Part shown: piece by piece, positions 37,058 through 46,291 of the stretch
Layout: each line of letters opens with the position of its first letter
Numbering within the stretch: position 1 is the first letter of the stretch
DNA from: Candidatus Borrarchaeum weybense
GTDB lineage: Archaea; Asgardarchaeota; Sifarchaeia; Borrarchaeales; Borrarchaeaceae
Reading direction: 5' to 3'
Assembly: GCA_019057385.1 (NCBI GenBank)
Contig: JAHQJS010000006.1
Location: forward strand, 889,038-953,037
DNA length: 64,000 nt
Position numbers and translations under genes: made by a program
The notes under the pieces: generated by a model
What the model was told of the DNA's origin: nothing
What the model saw: the letters and a program-made list of their open reading frames with translations, nothing else
The model's database searches: none

Positions 37058-37498
37058 TCACCTTTTTATCGGATTTGGTCCTAGCTCTTTTATTGTCTGA
37101 CTAAAACTTGAAACGGTATCTGCTACTTTCTGTCCTTCAGATGCTCCTATCCATTCTAACCTGAGCCTCTCGCTACCGATTCCTATTGCATCAAGAAAGA
37201 GTTTCACTAATGTAACTCGCCTTCTAGTCCAGAGGTTACCTTTTATGTAATGACAATCTCCAGGGTGACAGCCTGCAATCAGAACACCATCTGCACCCTT
37301 AGCGAAGGCCCCTAGTATCAGTGGCACGTTTACTCTTCCTGAGCACATAACCCTAATAATCCGGATGTTGGAAGGATAACTTATTCTAGAGATGCCAGCC
37401 AAATCTGAGGCGGAATAAGAACACCAGTTACAAAAGAAGCCTATAATCTTAGGTTCGAATTTTTTTTCGAGATGAGTTTCAACCTTCACTTCAGACAT
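37058..37498 (-). CDS. mvhD: MvhD-family electron-transfer subunit, first copy
   Basis: A 146-residue protein of the MvhD/HdrA-partner family, which carries a [2Fe-2S] cluster and links dehydrogenases to HdrA in electron-bifurcating complexes. Motifs: IIGFFCNWCSYSASDLAG, IRVMCSGRV, and VLIAGCHPGDCHYI, with the expected Cys residues. A paralog sits in the hdrA operon at 62734. As first gene of the fdh operon it suggests that formate electrons can also reach a heterodisulfide-reductase-like flavoprotein. Confidence 0.88.
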   Translation of the reverse strand: MSEVKVETHLEKKFEPKIIGFFCNWCSYSASDLAGISRISYPSNIRIIRVMCSGRVNVPLILGAFAKGADGVLIAGCHPGDCHYIKGNLWTRRRVTLVKLFLDAIGIGSERLRLEWIGASEGQKVADTVSSFSQTIKELGPNPIKR

Positions 37499-37639
37499 TT
37501 AAGTCACCATATCCCTAACTAATAGTTGGTATCTATATTACAAATTGTAACTTTTTATGACAACTCGATCTAATATTTTTAAAAGTTATTTAACTAATCG
37601 TTTCAAATTGTTATAGTGTAATCGTTCATTACATAAACT

Positions 37640-37685
37640 TATTATATAAGTATTATTGTTCTGAGCGCGTAGTATTCCGTTGGCA
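37640..37685 (-). promoter_or_regulatory. fdh operon promoter with TACGCGC box
   Basis: On the minus strand TACGCGC precedes the TATA box TTATATAAT by 15 bases, about 140 bases before mvhD. The layout matches the fmdE promoter near 30664-30710, and flanking DNA is also loosely similar (80 or so bases, about two thirds identical by eye). Confidence 0.45.
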
Positions 37686-37911
37686 TATTCAAAGACTCAA
37701 AGAAAAGAAAAAAATGAGGTAACATGTTGATAAAAAGATAATAGTGCTATTTAAAAAGTTAAATCCTTTTGTAGTGAAAGTGCGATGAAAATAAGGATTC
37801 CTAATATGTTAGAGAGTCAACCTTCTCATGAAGTTTCGTCTGAAAGGTTTCTCAATAGTAGGGTCAATTTCTCCTTAAGAAGTTCAAGATGAGGGGACGA
37901 AAATAATATTT
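37686..37911. other. gap between fdh operon promoter and fumC
   Basis: AT-rich DNA past the fumC stop and upstream of the fdh promoter. I see no gene or RNA. The part next to the promoter is loosely similar to DNA upstream of fmdE (about 30720-30870). Confidence 0.3.
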
Positions 37912-39303
37912 TTAGACCATTTTGCGGGGATCAAGTAGATCATCGATGTCTCCCTTAAGTTCAATTCCCATTTCTGAGATAACTTCTTTTATCGTTTTAT
38001 TTGATTTATAAGCAATTTGAACTATCTCAGAGGCTTTATCGTATCCTATCTGCGGAATCAGATTTGTTACAATCATTAGGATTCTTTCTAAGTGTGTTTT
38101 TATTTGTGCCGTGTTCGCTTGCAACTCTTCCAAACAGTTTATCACAAAAGAGTTAAGAGTTCCAGCAAGAATTAAAACTGATTCAAGGAGATTCACTATC
38201 ATCAGAGGTTTGGTAACGTTTAAATCAAGAATACTACCGTATCCTTCCGCATAAGAAATGGCGGTATCGTTTCCGATGACTTGTAAACAGACTTGTATTA
38301 ACGCTTCAGATTGAGTTGGATTGATTTTACCAGGCATTATTGAGGAACCAGGTTCGTTAGCAGGGAGTATTAATTCGTTTAATCCCGCTCGGGGGCCACT
38401 TCCCATCCAACGAATATCATTCGCCATTTTTAAGCATGAAAGGGCTAAAAGTCGTAGCACACCACTCGTTTTCACAATTGCGCTATGTGAAGCAATCCCT
38501 TCAGCCTTTACTGGATTAGTTCGAAAAGGAAATCCAGAAATGGCTTTTAAATGAGATGCAGTTAATTTTCCAAAATCCTTATGGGTTCCAATTCCTGTGC
38601 CTAGTGCAGTACCTCCAATCGGAATAGAATACAGTTCTTCGCAAGCATCATTTAATCGCATCTGATTGACATTAAGCTGCCGTAAATAAACGCTGAATTC
38701 AGTCGATAACGGGATGGGGACAGCATCTTGAAGATGCGTGCGTCCTACTTTGACAATACCATCGACCCCCTCAATTTTCCGTTTTAGACTTTTTCTTAGG
38801 TTATCTATTGCAGGAAATAATTTTGCATGAAATAATTCCAAAGTAGAAAGGTGCATACTCGTTGGAACTACATCATTAGAAGATTGACCTTTGTTTACGT
38901 GATCATTCGGGTGAACTGGAAACTTTTTTCCCAGTTCATGCCCTAGAATTTCATTTGCTCTGTTCGCTAGGACTTCGTTTGCATTCATGTTAATTTGAGT
39001 TCCGGAGCCCGTTTGGTAGACATCAAGTGGAAAATGATCCAAATGTTTTTCTTCAACAAGAATCTCATTAATCGCTTGAAGAAGTGCGTCACCTTTTTCT
39101 TTGTCAATTTCGCCCAATTCAAGATTTGCTCGTAGGCAGGCTTTTTTTACCTTTACTAGAGCTAAAATAAAAGATTTTGGAAAAGTCTTTCCACTTATTT
39201 GAAAGTTCTGGATCGCTCTTTGAGTGTTAACTCCCCAGTATGCATTTATAGGGACTTCTACCTCTCCTAAAACGTCACGTTCAGTTCTTGTTTCACCCTT
39301 CAT
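37912..39303 (-). CDS. fumC: fumarate hydratase class II
   Basis: A 463-residue enzyme of the class II fumarase/aspartase superfamily that hydrates fumarate to malate. It has GSGTQINMNANEVLANRA, HPNDHVNKGQSSNDVVPT, GRTHLQDAVPIPL, and the signature GSSIMPGKINPTQSE. The C-terminal third keeps the family fold, but the mid part lacks nothing obvious. It lies 15 bases downstream of frdB, so it is co-transcribed with the fumarate reductase-type genes and completes a succinate-fumarate-malate path. Aspartase or other superfamily members are less likely. Confidence 0.88.
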   Translation of the reverse strand: MKGETRTERDVLGEVEVPINAYWGVNTQRAIQNFQISGKTFPKSFILALVKVKKACLRANLELGEIDKEKGDALLQAINEILVEEKHLDHFPLDVYQTGSGTQINMNANEVLANRANEILGHELGKKFPVHPNDHVNKGQSSNDVVPTSMHLSTLELFHAKLFPAIDNLRKSLKRKIEGVDGIVKVGRTHLQDAVPIPLSTEFSVYLRQLNVNQMRLNDACEELYSIPIGGTALGTGIGTHKDFGKLTASHLKAISGFPFRTNPVKAEGIASHSAIVKTSGVLRLLALSCLKMANDIRWMGSGPRAGLNELILPANEPGSSIMPGKINPTQSEALIQVCLQVIGNDTAISYAEGYGSILDLNVTKPLMIVNLLESVLILAGTLNSFVINCLEELQANTAQIKTHLERILMIVTNLIPQIGYDKASEIVQIAYKSNKTIKEVISEMGIELKGDIDDLLDPRKMV

Positions 39304-39318
39304 AATTATCCCGGCTAA

Positions 39319-40077
39319 CTACAGCATTTTTCGAATCCGTTGGATCGCGGTTCCTGGCTGTACGCCCTTTGGACAAACGACCGAGCAAGCAAATATCTTT
39401 TCACACGCAGGAACACCATCTTCTTTAGCTACTCGTTTAAGCATCTCATCACGATGTTCTTCTGATAAACGAGTATCTGCTATAAACCTATCAGCTTTCG
39501 CTAATTGTGCAGGCCCTAAATAGTTTTTATTTTGAGCCTCAACAGGACAAGTCCAACACAGACCACAGAGGATACAATACACAAGATGTTCAATTTCTTT
39601 TATTTCATTTGGGGCTTGTTGAGATTCTGGTTGTTCATCTTTCCAGCCACGTGTGAAATATGGTTGTATTTCTCGATAAAACTGCCAGAATCGTTCCATA
39701 TCTACAATTAGATCTCTGATAACTTTCATATTCGGCATAGGTTCAACTAGTATTTCAATTTCTGGATCCCAGTCTTCAGGTACATCTCCAAAGGTTAAGT
39801 CAGGGATTTGTTGATGAGTTTTAATTCCTTTGACTGTAGATACCTGGGTCTTACAAGCTAGAACTGGAAATTTATTTACGGTTACTCCACACGACCCACA
39901 GATAGCTCCTCTGCACGAATAACGAAAGGCAAAAGTAGAATCGAAACGATCTTGAATATAATACAGCGCTTCCAGAACAGTCATGCCTGGGGAAATGGGT
40001 ACTGAATATCGCTCATACCTTGGTTTAGCGTTTCTGTTCTCCTGTCGATAAACGATAAAAGTTCTTTCTTTTACCAT
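39319..40077 (-). CDS. succinate dehydrogenase/fumarate reductase iron-sulfur subunit
   Basis: A 252-residue protein with an N-terminal [2Fe-2S] ferredoxin domain (YSCRGAICGSCGVTVN) and a C-terminal domain with CILCGLCWTCPVE and CSVVCPKGV, the [4Fe-4S]/[3Fe-4S] ligands of SdhB/FrdB. It passes electrons between the flavoprotein and a membrane carrier. I start at the ATG overlapping the frdA stop by one base (TGATG); a TTG lies one codon earlier. No membrane anchor subunit follows, only fumC. Confidence 0.88.
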   Translation of the reverse strand: MVKERTFIVYRQENRNAKPRYERYSVPISPGMTVLEALYYIQDRFDSTFAFRYSCRGAICGSCGVTVNKFPVLACKTQVSTVKGIKTHQQIPDLTFGDVPEDWDPEIEILVEPMPNMKVIRDLIVDMERFWQFYREIQPYFTRGWKDEQPESQQAPNEIKEIEHLVYCILCGLCWTCPVEAQNKNYLGPAQLAKADRFIADTRLSEEHRDEMLKRVAKEDGVPACEKIFACSVVCPKGVQPGTAIQRIRKML

Positions 40078-41801
40078 CAATACACACGCTCCTTAACTTC
40101 AAAAATGCCTAATTTGACAGGCTTAGTTTCCAATTTCAATCCACCATCAGCTGAACGATAAACAAGAGAGTGGCATAGGAACTCCTCGTCAGAGCGACGC
40201 GGAAAGTCAACCCGATAATGTCCTCCTCTGCTTTCACGCCTCCAAAGTGCACCATAAGTAGTTACTTCGGCAATATCAAGCATATTACGCAATTCTAATG
40301 TGTGTTGTAAACCATAATTGAACTTTCTATCAGTTGTTGAAACATGAACATTCAAGAAATCTTTTTGTAAATGTCTTATTGTGTTTAATGCTTTTGTCAA
40401 TCCTTCTTCGGTCCTAAAGACACCTACGAGCGTGTTCATAGTCGTTCCCATAGCGTCCTTAATTTCGATCGGTTTTTTCCCATCATTTTTCTCCCATTGG
40501 TCTAATAATTGCTCAGTTTTTTGCAATGTCAATTCTTCTGCCTTTTTTACATCTTTTGTGGAAAGTGTCCTTTGTATGCCTTTTTTTAAGAGTTGTTTCG
40601 AAACATATCTTCCAAACACCACCGTTTCCAGTAGTGAATTGCCTCCTAATCTGTTTGCTCCATGTACTGAGATACATGAGGCCTCTCCAATAGCATATAA
40701 TCCTGGCAATGGGGTTTCACCAAAGTCTCCCCCATACTTCGAGGCTATTCCTCCCATGCTATAGTGTTGACCAGGCTGGACGGGGATTGGTTCATCAATC
40801 GGGTCGATTCCGGCAAAGAACATCGAAATTTCCCTTATTCCAGGTAACCGTTCTTTAATTCTTTCAGCACCAAGATGTGTTAAATCGAGATGGACATATT
40901 CATTTTCAAATGCGCGTCCTTCGAGTTTTTCTGTGTCGATTGCTCTTGCTACAATGTCGCGAGGTGCTAACTCCATGGCTTTAGAAGCATATTTCTTCAT
41001 AAACCGTTCGCCTTCTGTATTAAATAAGAAACCGCCTTCTCCTCTCGCCCCTTCTGTGATTAAAATATTAGTTCCATAAAGCGTTGTTGGGTGGAATTGC
41101 ACGAACTCACAATCTTGCATTGGAACACCTGCCCGAAACGCGATTCCTAAACCATCGCCTGTATTTATAAGCGCATTAGTTGACTTATCATAAACTCGTC
41201 CATATCCACCAGTTGCAAGAATGACAGTCTCTAATTCGGACCTGAATATAACAAGTTCTCCCGAGTTTAGATCCAAAGCGATTAGCCCTGCAACACTTTC
41301 ACCAACAGTAATAAGATCGATGACGAAATACTCGTCGAAGAATTTCACACCTCGTCGAGTACCTTGCTCATAAAGAGTATGTAATAATGCATGACCAGTA
41401 CGATCTCCAGCATAACACGTTCTTGGAAATCCAGCGCCACCAAACGGTCTTTGTGCAATAAGACCTGATTCTAAACGCGAAAATGGCGTCCCCATACTTT
41501 CTAATTCAATTACTACTTTAGGAGCTTCCTCACAAAGTAACATAGCCGCATCTTGATCTGCAATGTAATCTGACCCATACACTGTGTCATAGGCATGCCG
41601 TTTCGGCGTGTCGTCTTTACCCGCCTCGGTATTTTTTAAAGCAGCGTTAATTCCTCCTTGAGCAGCACCAGAATGACTTCTCACTGGATAGACTTTGCTG
41701 ATAACTGCAACATTCCATCCTCCTTCCGAAAGTCCTAGCCCTACTCTCAGACCACTCAACCCTGCCCCCACAACTAACGCATCAAATTCTTCTATTCTCA
41801 A
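40077..41801 (-). CDS. succinate dehydrogenase/fumarate reductase flavoprotein subunit
   Basis: A 574-residue flavoprotein. It has the FAD-binding [16 protein letters not shown], the [15 protein letters not shown] motif whose His carries covalent FAD in the family, [37 protein letters not shown], and [16 protein letters not shown] at 41801 follows GGGGGT; an upstream ORF extension of 44 residues is not homologous and is rejected. It catalyses succinate/fumarate interconversion; direction is unknown. Operon order frdA-frdB-fumC. Confidence 0.88.
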   Translation of the reverse strand: MRIEEFDALVVGAGLSGLRVGLGLSEGGWNVAVISKVYPVRSHSGAAQGGINAALKNTEAGKDDTPKRHAYDTVYGSDYIADQDAAMLLCEEAPKVVIELESMGTPFSRLESGLIAQRPFGGAGFPRTCYAGDRTGHALLHTLYEQGTRRGVKFFDEYFVIDLITVGESVAGLIALDLNSGELVIFRSELETVILATGGYGRVYDKSTNALINTGDGLGIAFRAGVPMQDCEFVQFHPTTLYGTNILITEGARGEGGFLFNTEGERFMKKYASKAMELAPRDIVARAIDTEKLEGRAFENEYVHLDLTHLGAERIKERLPGIREISMFFAGIDPIDEPIPVQPGQHYSMGGIASKYGGDFGETPLPGLYAIGEASCISVHGANRLGGNSLLETVVFGRYVSKQLLKKGIQRTLSTKDVKKAEELTLQKTEQLLDQWEKNDGKKPIEIKDAMGTTMNTLVGVFRTEEGLTKALNTIRHLQKDFLNVHVSTTDRKFNYGLQHTLELRNMLDIAEVTTYGALWRRESRGGHYRVDFPRRSDEEFLCHSLVYRSADGGLKLETKPVKLGIFEVKERVY

Positions 41802-41871
41802 TAAATAACCCCCTAAATGAAAATCTTTTAGGTTTATAGTCAAAGATCGATTCTTATGGCAATTTAATATG

Positions 41872-42366
41872 TTAAATTTCTTCAGGATATGCAATCTTTC
41901 CAAGGATTTTATCAAAATTGAAATACAGTACATTAGCTTCTGGCAAATGTTCTTTAAAGAATGATAAATCGTCTCTTGAAATAGCTAAAAACATGAACAC
42001 GGATTTTGTATGTTCTTTAATCTGCTGATTCATTCTTGTTAAAGCCACAGAAACAGTCTGTCTCACTTCGTCAGATGGAATAGAAAAATCATCAACACAA
42101 TAAATTAGGTTATTTTCCATTGCTTCTATTTCTGCATTAATCGTCTCAAGAAGTGTTCTTGCTTTTTCGTGACGAAATATGATTTCTTCATACACCATAT
42201 TTGGATATAATTTTGACAATATTTTCTTATAGAACCCCTCAAGATTGTTTTTTAGCCAGTGGGTTCTACCAGATCCATACGCACCACACAATAAATATGT
42301 GCGAGACATACCCTTCTCAAGAGCGTTTAAAAATTCCATTTCAAATTCATGAATTTGATATTCCAT
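41872..42366 (-). CDS. small P-loop (AAA-like) ATPase
   Basis: A 164-residue protein with Walker [12 protein letters not shown] and a Walker B-like LIYCVDDFS. It is too short for a full AAA module and lacks a visible lid, though VFMFLAIS may be the sensor strand. It lies 70 bases upstream of frdA on the same strand; a role in assembling or regulating the reductase is only suggested by position. It has the ribosome site GGGAG before its ATG. Confidence 0.55.
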   Translation of the reverse strand: MEYQIHEFEMEFLNALEKGMSRTYLLCGAYGSGRTHWLKNNLEGFYKKILSKLYPNMVYEEIIFRHEKARTLLETINAEIEAMENNLIYCVDDFSIPSDEVRQTVSVALTRMNQQIKEHTKSVFMFLAISRDDLSFFKEHLPEANVLYFNFDKILGKIAYPEEI

Positions 42367-42496
42367 TAGACTCCCTCACAAAAATCAGTAAACTATATTT
42401 ATCTAGGTTTCAGTTTAAAACATTTTTTGTATAGGAAAATCAGCAAAGAACCCATATTGTTGAAAGGATGAATTTAAGGCCTAATGAAGGAATAAA

Positions 42497-43243
42497 CTAA
42501 CTTTTCTTGTCCCCATTAACTGTCAATAAATCATTACGGGTGATATTTCCGTTATGAAGAGCTGTAGCAATTAAGACTCCTGCAAACCCATTTTCTTCCA
42601 AGAAATGAATATCGTCGATGTAACGGATTCCTCCACCCGTGATAACAGAAATATCTACATTATCAACGATTTCTTTTGCAATAGTAATGTTTGGTCCTCT
42701 CTCACTTCCCACTTTAGAAAGATCTAAGACAATACACTCTTGTATGCCCAACTCTAAGCCATATTCTGCAATTGATCTTGGATTTAACTGTATAATTTCT
42801 TTTGAACTAGCTAGAATTTTGTTATCCATTGTATCGATGCTCAAAATGAGTTTGCTTCCGTTAACTTGGTCTACTATTATTTCTAATTCGCTAAGTCCAG
42901 ACAGCGTCTCAGTCGCAATAATAATATGGTCAATATTTGTAGATATAACATTCAAGATATCATCCATTGAACGTATACCACAGTCAAGCATAAGATTAAG
43001 GAGCGTATTTTGCTTTATCTTGAGAATTTCTTTAAGATTTGAGTAATCGTGATGTGAAATAGCATCAAGATCAGCAATATACAGCTCTTTTAATTGAAGT
43101 TTATCTTCAAACGCGTAAGCTACAGTTAAAGGGTCTGCGGAATGACATAAAACGCTCTTAATTGGCTTATACTTTTTCCGTTCACCCATTTGTCCATGAA
43201 CCACGATACCCTTCATCAAATCAATTACTGGAATTATACGCAT
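42497..43243 (-). CDS. HisA-like TIM-barrel protein (COG1411 type)
   Basis: A 248-residue (beta/alpha)8 protein of the HisA/HisF superfamily. Its N-terminus VIDLMKGIVVHGQMGERKKYKPI and the later VITGGGIRYIDDIHFL match the archaeal COG1411 subfamily rather than true HisA. This subfamily occurs in organisms with methanopterin/methanofuran C1 chemistry, so a cofactor role is reasonable. The mfnD gene lies divergently nearby. Histidine synthesis cannot be fully excluded. Confidence 0.75.
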   Translation of the reverse strand: MRIIPVIDLMKGIVVHGQMGERKKYKPIKSVLCHSADPLTVAYAFEDKLQLKELYIADLDAISHHDYSNLKEILKIKQNTLLNLMLDCGIRSMDDILNVISTNIDHIIIATETLSGLSELEIIVDQVNGSKLILSIDTMDNKILASSKEIIQLNPRSIAEYGLELGIQECIVLDLSKVGSERGPNITIAKEIVDNVDISVITGGGIRYIDDIHFLEENGFAGVLIATALHNGNITRNDLLTVNGDKKS

Positions 43244-43428
43244 TTCGTTCCCTCTAAACGAGAAATCTGATTAATTGATTAAATTTGAAGCAAACTCTAA
43301 TCTAAATACTTATGGATTGCTTAGCTAAAATCTTGTTTGATTTTTATTGACAAAAAATTTTAAATAAGTGCGTTACGTTACTCACCCAGATAAGCAGTCT
43401 CGATGAAAAAGTTGTCAGAGGGATAGTT

Positions 43429-43599
43429 TTGGAGATCGAACACAAAATAGAGGATTGTAGTCTAGAGGAGTTAGATGAAAAAATAGACGAAAAGATCAAA
43501 GAAGAGATTAAAGGGTTTATTTTTAATGGCAAGATTGAGATCAAAAAAGGAAATGATAGTTACATTGTAATTATTGGTTATGATCCAGTTGAGAAATAA
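43429..43599 (+). CDS. small charged protein (56 aa)
   Basis: A 56-residue open frame missed by length filters. It starts with TTG six bases after AGAGGG and ends with TAA. The protein is strongly charged in its first half (EIEHKIEDCSLEELDEKIDE) and ends in a beta-like half (GKIEIKKGNDSYIVIIGYDP), which looks like a real fold. A TATA-like TTTTAAATA lies 65 bases upstream. No family recognised. Confidence 0.45.
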   Translation: MEIEHKIEDCSLEELDEKIDEKIKEEIKGFIFNGKIEIKKGNDSYIVIIGYDPVEK

Positions 43600-43750
43600 A
43601 TTAATTGAAAACCTATTTTTTTAGAGTATTAGACAACTATATTTAACATATCTTCTAGTATTAACAAAATCATCGAAGTTGTCATCACGAGCACAATTTC
43701 AGTGATATTTTTTGTATATTAGTTTTTAGTATTGTGAAGAAGGTGACTTT

Positions 43751-44989
43751 ACGAACATTCTAGTTGTTGAATACATCTCATCAGGCGGTTTTGTTGACAC
43801 AGATATACCTAGCATACTTTTTCCAGAAGGATTCGGGATGCTTAATTCTGTAACTCGCGATCTTAAGCATTGTGGGCATAATGTGATTATTCCATTGGAT
43901 TTCAGAATAGATAACTATCGGTCGTTTCTCAATGTAGATGAGGTCAAAATAGTTACCCAAGAAAGGTCGCTCCATTATACACTGGAGACATTAGATCCTG
44001 ATGCGATATTGATTATCGCCCCTGAAGTTTCTCATATTTTATACAACTTAAGAAAACTTGCTGAACAACTAGAAATACCTTTATTAGATTCATCCTCAAA
44101 GGCAACTAAGATTGCATCAAATAAGGTTCAAACGGAAGATATACTGAAAAAGAGAGGAATTTCAGTACCAGAGACCGTAATTTGTGAAATATCAGATGAT
44201 TTAGAGTACATCAAAGAGAGTTTGGAAGAGATTGGCTATCCTTTGATATTCAAGCCTATTGATGGTGTTGGATGCGGTGGTTTAAGTCTAGTAATGCAAG
44301 AAAAACAAATATCTAAAGCAATTCTTGATATACAGCTAAATTCGACACAAAATCGATTCATTGTGCAGAAATATATAGAAGGCACTCCTGCAAGCATAAA
44401 TTGCATTTCTAATGGAAAGTATGCATTACCCGTCAGTTTCAATGCACAATTTATTACGTTTAACTCTTTTAATGGAAAATCAGAGTATGAAGGAGGCTTC
44501 ACTCCTTTTCATCATGAGTTAGAGGAAAAGGCCAAGAAAGTTGTTATGCGCTTTCCAGACTATTTTCCTGGTTTATTGGGGTATTTTGGTGTAGATCTAA
44601 TCTTTACAAAGGATGAAGTAGTCTTTATTGAAATTAATCCACGTATTACGACTTCATATATAGGTGCAAAAGCAGCAATTCAAGAAAACATAATGAATCT
44701 TGTGATAAAAGCCGTATTTTTAGAGCAACTTCCTAAGGAGATTGTTCCTGAACAATTTGCTTTTTTTAAGAGGATATCATTAAATCCAGATGGTGTCACT
44801 TTAATTCCTTTAGAGTTCTTTCAAAAACCAGAAATCATAGCCCCCCCTTATTACGATTTAGGCAGGCAAGAAGAGGCATCATTCTTTGTGAATGTGATCG
44901 GTGGATCTTTAGAGTCATGTAAATCTCAATTTCTAGCTCTAGAGCGAGATATTCACAGTAAGGTAAATTCTGCCACGACTATAGACTAA
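43751..44989 (+). CDS. mfnD: tyramine--L-glutamate ligase MfnD (ATP-grasp), non-canonical start
   Basis: An ATP-grasp enzyme that in methanogens joins tyramine to glutamate for methanofuran. The first ATG (43838) would cut off the first Rossmann strand. Upstream in frame the protein reads ILVVEYISSGGFVDTDI, a proper MfnD N-terminus, and no ATG, GTG or TTG exists between this and the preceding stop (43727). AAGGTGA at 43741-43746 is a ribosome site for the ACG at 43751 or the ATT at 43757. ATP-grasp motifs include YPLIFKPIDGVGCGG, FIVQKYIEGTPASI, and VVFIEINPRITTSY. A sequencing error in the start codon is possible. Confidence 0.75.
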   Translation, partial: TNILVVEYISSGGFVDTDIPSILFPEGFGMLNSVTRDLKHCGHNVIIPLDFRIDNYRSFLNVDEVKIVTQERSLHYTLETLDPDAILIIAPEVSHILYNLRKLAEQLEIPLLDSSSKATKIASNKVQTEDILKKRGISVPETVICEISDDLEYIKESLEEIGYPLIFKPIDGVGCGGLSLVMQEKQISKAILDIQLNSTQNRFIVQKYIEGTPASINCISNGKYALPVSFNAQFITFNSFNGKSEYEGGFTPFHHELEEKAKKVVMRFPDYFPGLLGYFGVDLIFTKDEVVFIEINPRITTSYIGAKAAIQENIMNLVIKAVFLEQLPKEIVPEQFAFFKRISLNPDGVTLIPLEFFQKPEIIAPPYYDLGRQEEASFFVNVIGGSLESCKSQFLALERDIHSKVNSATTID

Positions 44990-45072
44990 TCATTATTAAG
45001 TAAGCTATATGAGATAGAAAAAGTTTTTAATGATTTTTTGAGATACAACCATTAAAACCATTTCAAGGGATA

Positions 45073-46049
45073 CTAGCTGCCATAGATTTCCATAAACCAC
45101 TTTACAGTATCTTTCATGGCCTCTTCAAAGGGCATTGGTTTCCAATCTAACTGCTTTTCAGCTTTTGATGAATCTACTACGAATCCACCGTCCGCCAGAA
45201 AACGAGCTGCAACTCTGTCAATAAATGGTTTCTTACCTGTAAATGCCGCCTTTATTTCTTGGAGAACGACATAAGTTTTCAACATCATTTTTCCAGAAGT
45301 TCTTTTAGGTTTCGGAATTCCTGTGAGCTTTTCTAGCATGTCGAACATTTCTCCTATCGTCTTGACATATGCTCCAAAGAGATACGACTCCTTTGGTTGC
45401 CCTTTCTCGATTGCAAGTTTTATACCATCTACTACATCTTTTACATGAACAAACGTGAATTTTTTATCCGGCATTGGAATGGCGGGCATATCTCCTTTTA
45501 TGTAATTCATTATAAATTGACCAGTAAATTTAGTATCTCCTGGGCCTATTACTCCACAAGGCATAACTGTAATTGTATCTAATCCCTCAGCACAACATTG
45601 CTGCCAAAGTTTATGTGCTAAATGCTTTGTTTCTTCGTAATATGAAAGAAACTTACCAGGATGTTCAGAAGTTTCTGTCATTACCTTATCTTGATGACCT
45701 AATGCTTCTTCAGTGCTACAATAAACAGATTTTGGTACTTCAAGTTCTTGTAAAAGATCGAAAACGTTTTGGGTGCCAACTACATTTGCGTTATACATCT
45801 GTTTTTCATCAACTTTGCCAATTTCGTACATTGCTGCAAAATGCATAACCATGTCTACATCTTTCATGGCGTTACGCATCGATTCTATGTCTGTTACCGA
45901 ACCTTCAATCATATCTATACCAACTCTACTAATCTTTTAATATCACTTGTTGGGCGAATTAAGCAAGTAAGATTATGTCCATCTTTCATTAATTGTTCAA
46001 CTAAATAACTTCCAATAAAGCCTGTCCCTCCAGTTAGAAAAATATCCAT
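45073..46049 (-). pseudogene. NAD-dependent epimerase/dehydratase with a frameshift
   Basis: The N-terminal frame begins ATG at 46049 after GGAGG and reads LTGGTGFIGSYLVEQLMKDG, a nucleotide-binding GxxGxxG motif, then stops at TAG 45917-45915 after 44 codons. The rest continues in another frame from about 45918, with MVMHFAAMYEIG, YEETKHLAHKLW (the YxxxK site), and VMPCGVIGPGD. A one-base loss near 45920 explains both. Together they make a normal extended SDR of about 325 residues. Either an assembly error or a recent mutation; the body is otherwise intact. Confidence 0.8.
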
Positions 46050-46291
46050 GTAAGACCTCCTAAGAATAAAATGCAACTTTTCATTATATCTATTTGAATC
46101 TATAAATATGCATATTCTACAGAATAAACTGCTGGCAAAATAATAGAACTCTATTAAGAAAAACTATCGATGATGGAGAATTTGAAGCCTTGGAAAAAAT
46201 GAAGGAGTTACTAGAGCAAAGATTGAAAGAAAAACGAAAGAAAGAAAGAAAGAAAGAAAGTGGATAATTAGTATTGTGTCCATCTTGTTTT

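Noticed and set aside
37786..37896. 36-codon plus-strand frame upstream of the fdh promoter
   Set aside because: No ribosome site, family or conservation signal.
41802..41933. 44-codon N-terminal extension of the fumarate reductase flavoprotein
   Set aside because: Not homologous to the family, while TTG 41801 with GGGGGT gives the normal start just before the FAD motif.
43344..43544. 66-codon minus-strand open frame beside the HisA-like gene
   Set aside because: The plus strand holds a better small gene (43429-43599) with ribosome site and balanced composition.
46108..46267. two overlapping frames that would make a 53-aa charged protein if one base were removed from an A run, ending in a GAAA repeat
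   Set aside because: Too short and repeat-rich to separate from chance; no homologous feature known.
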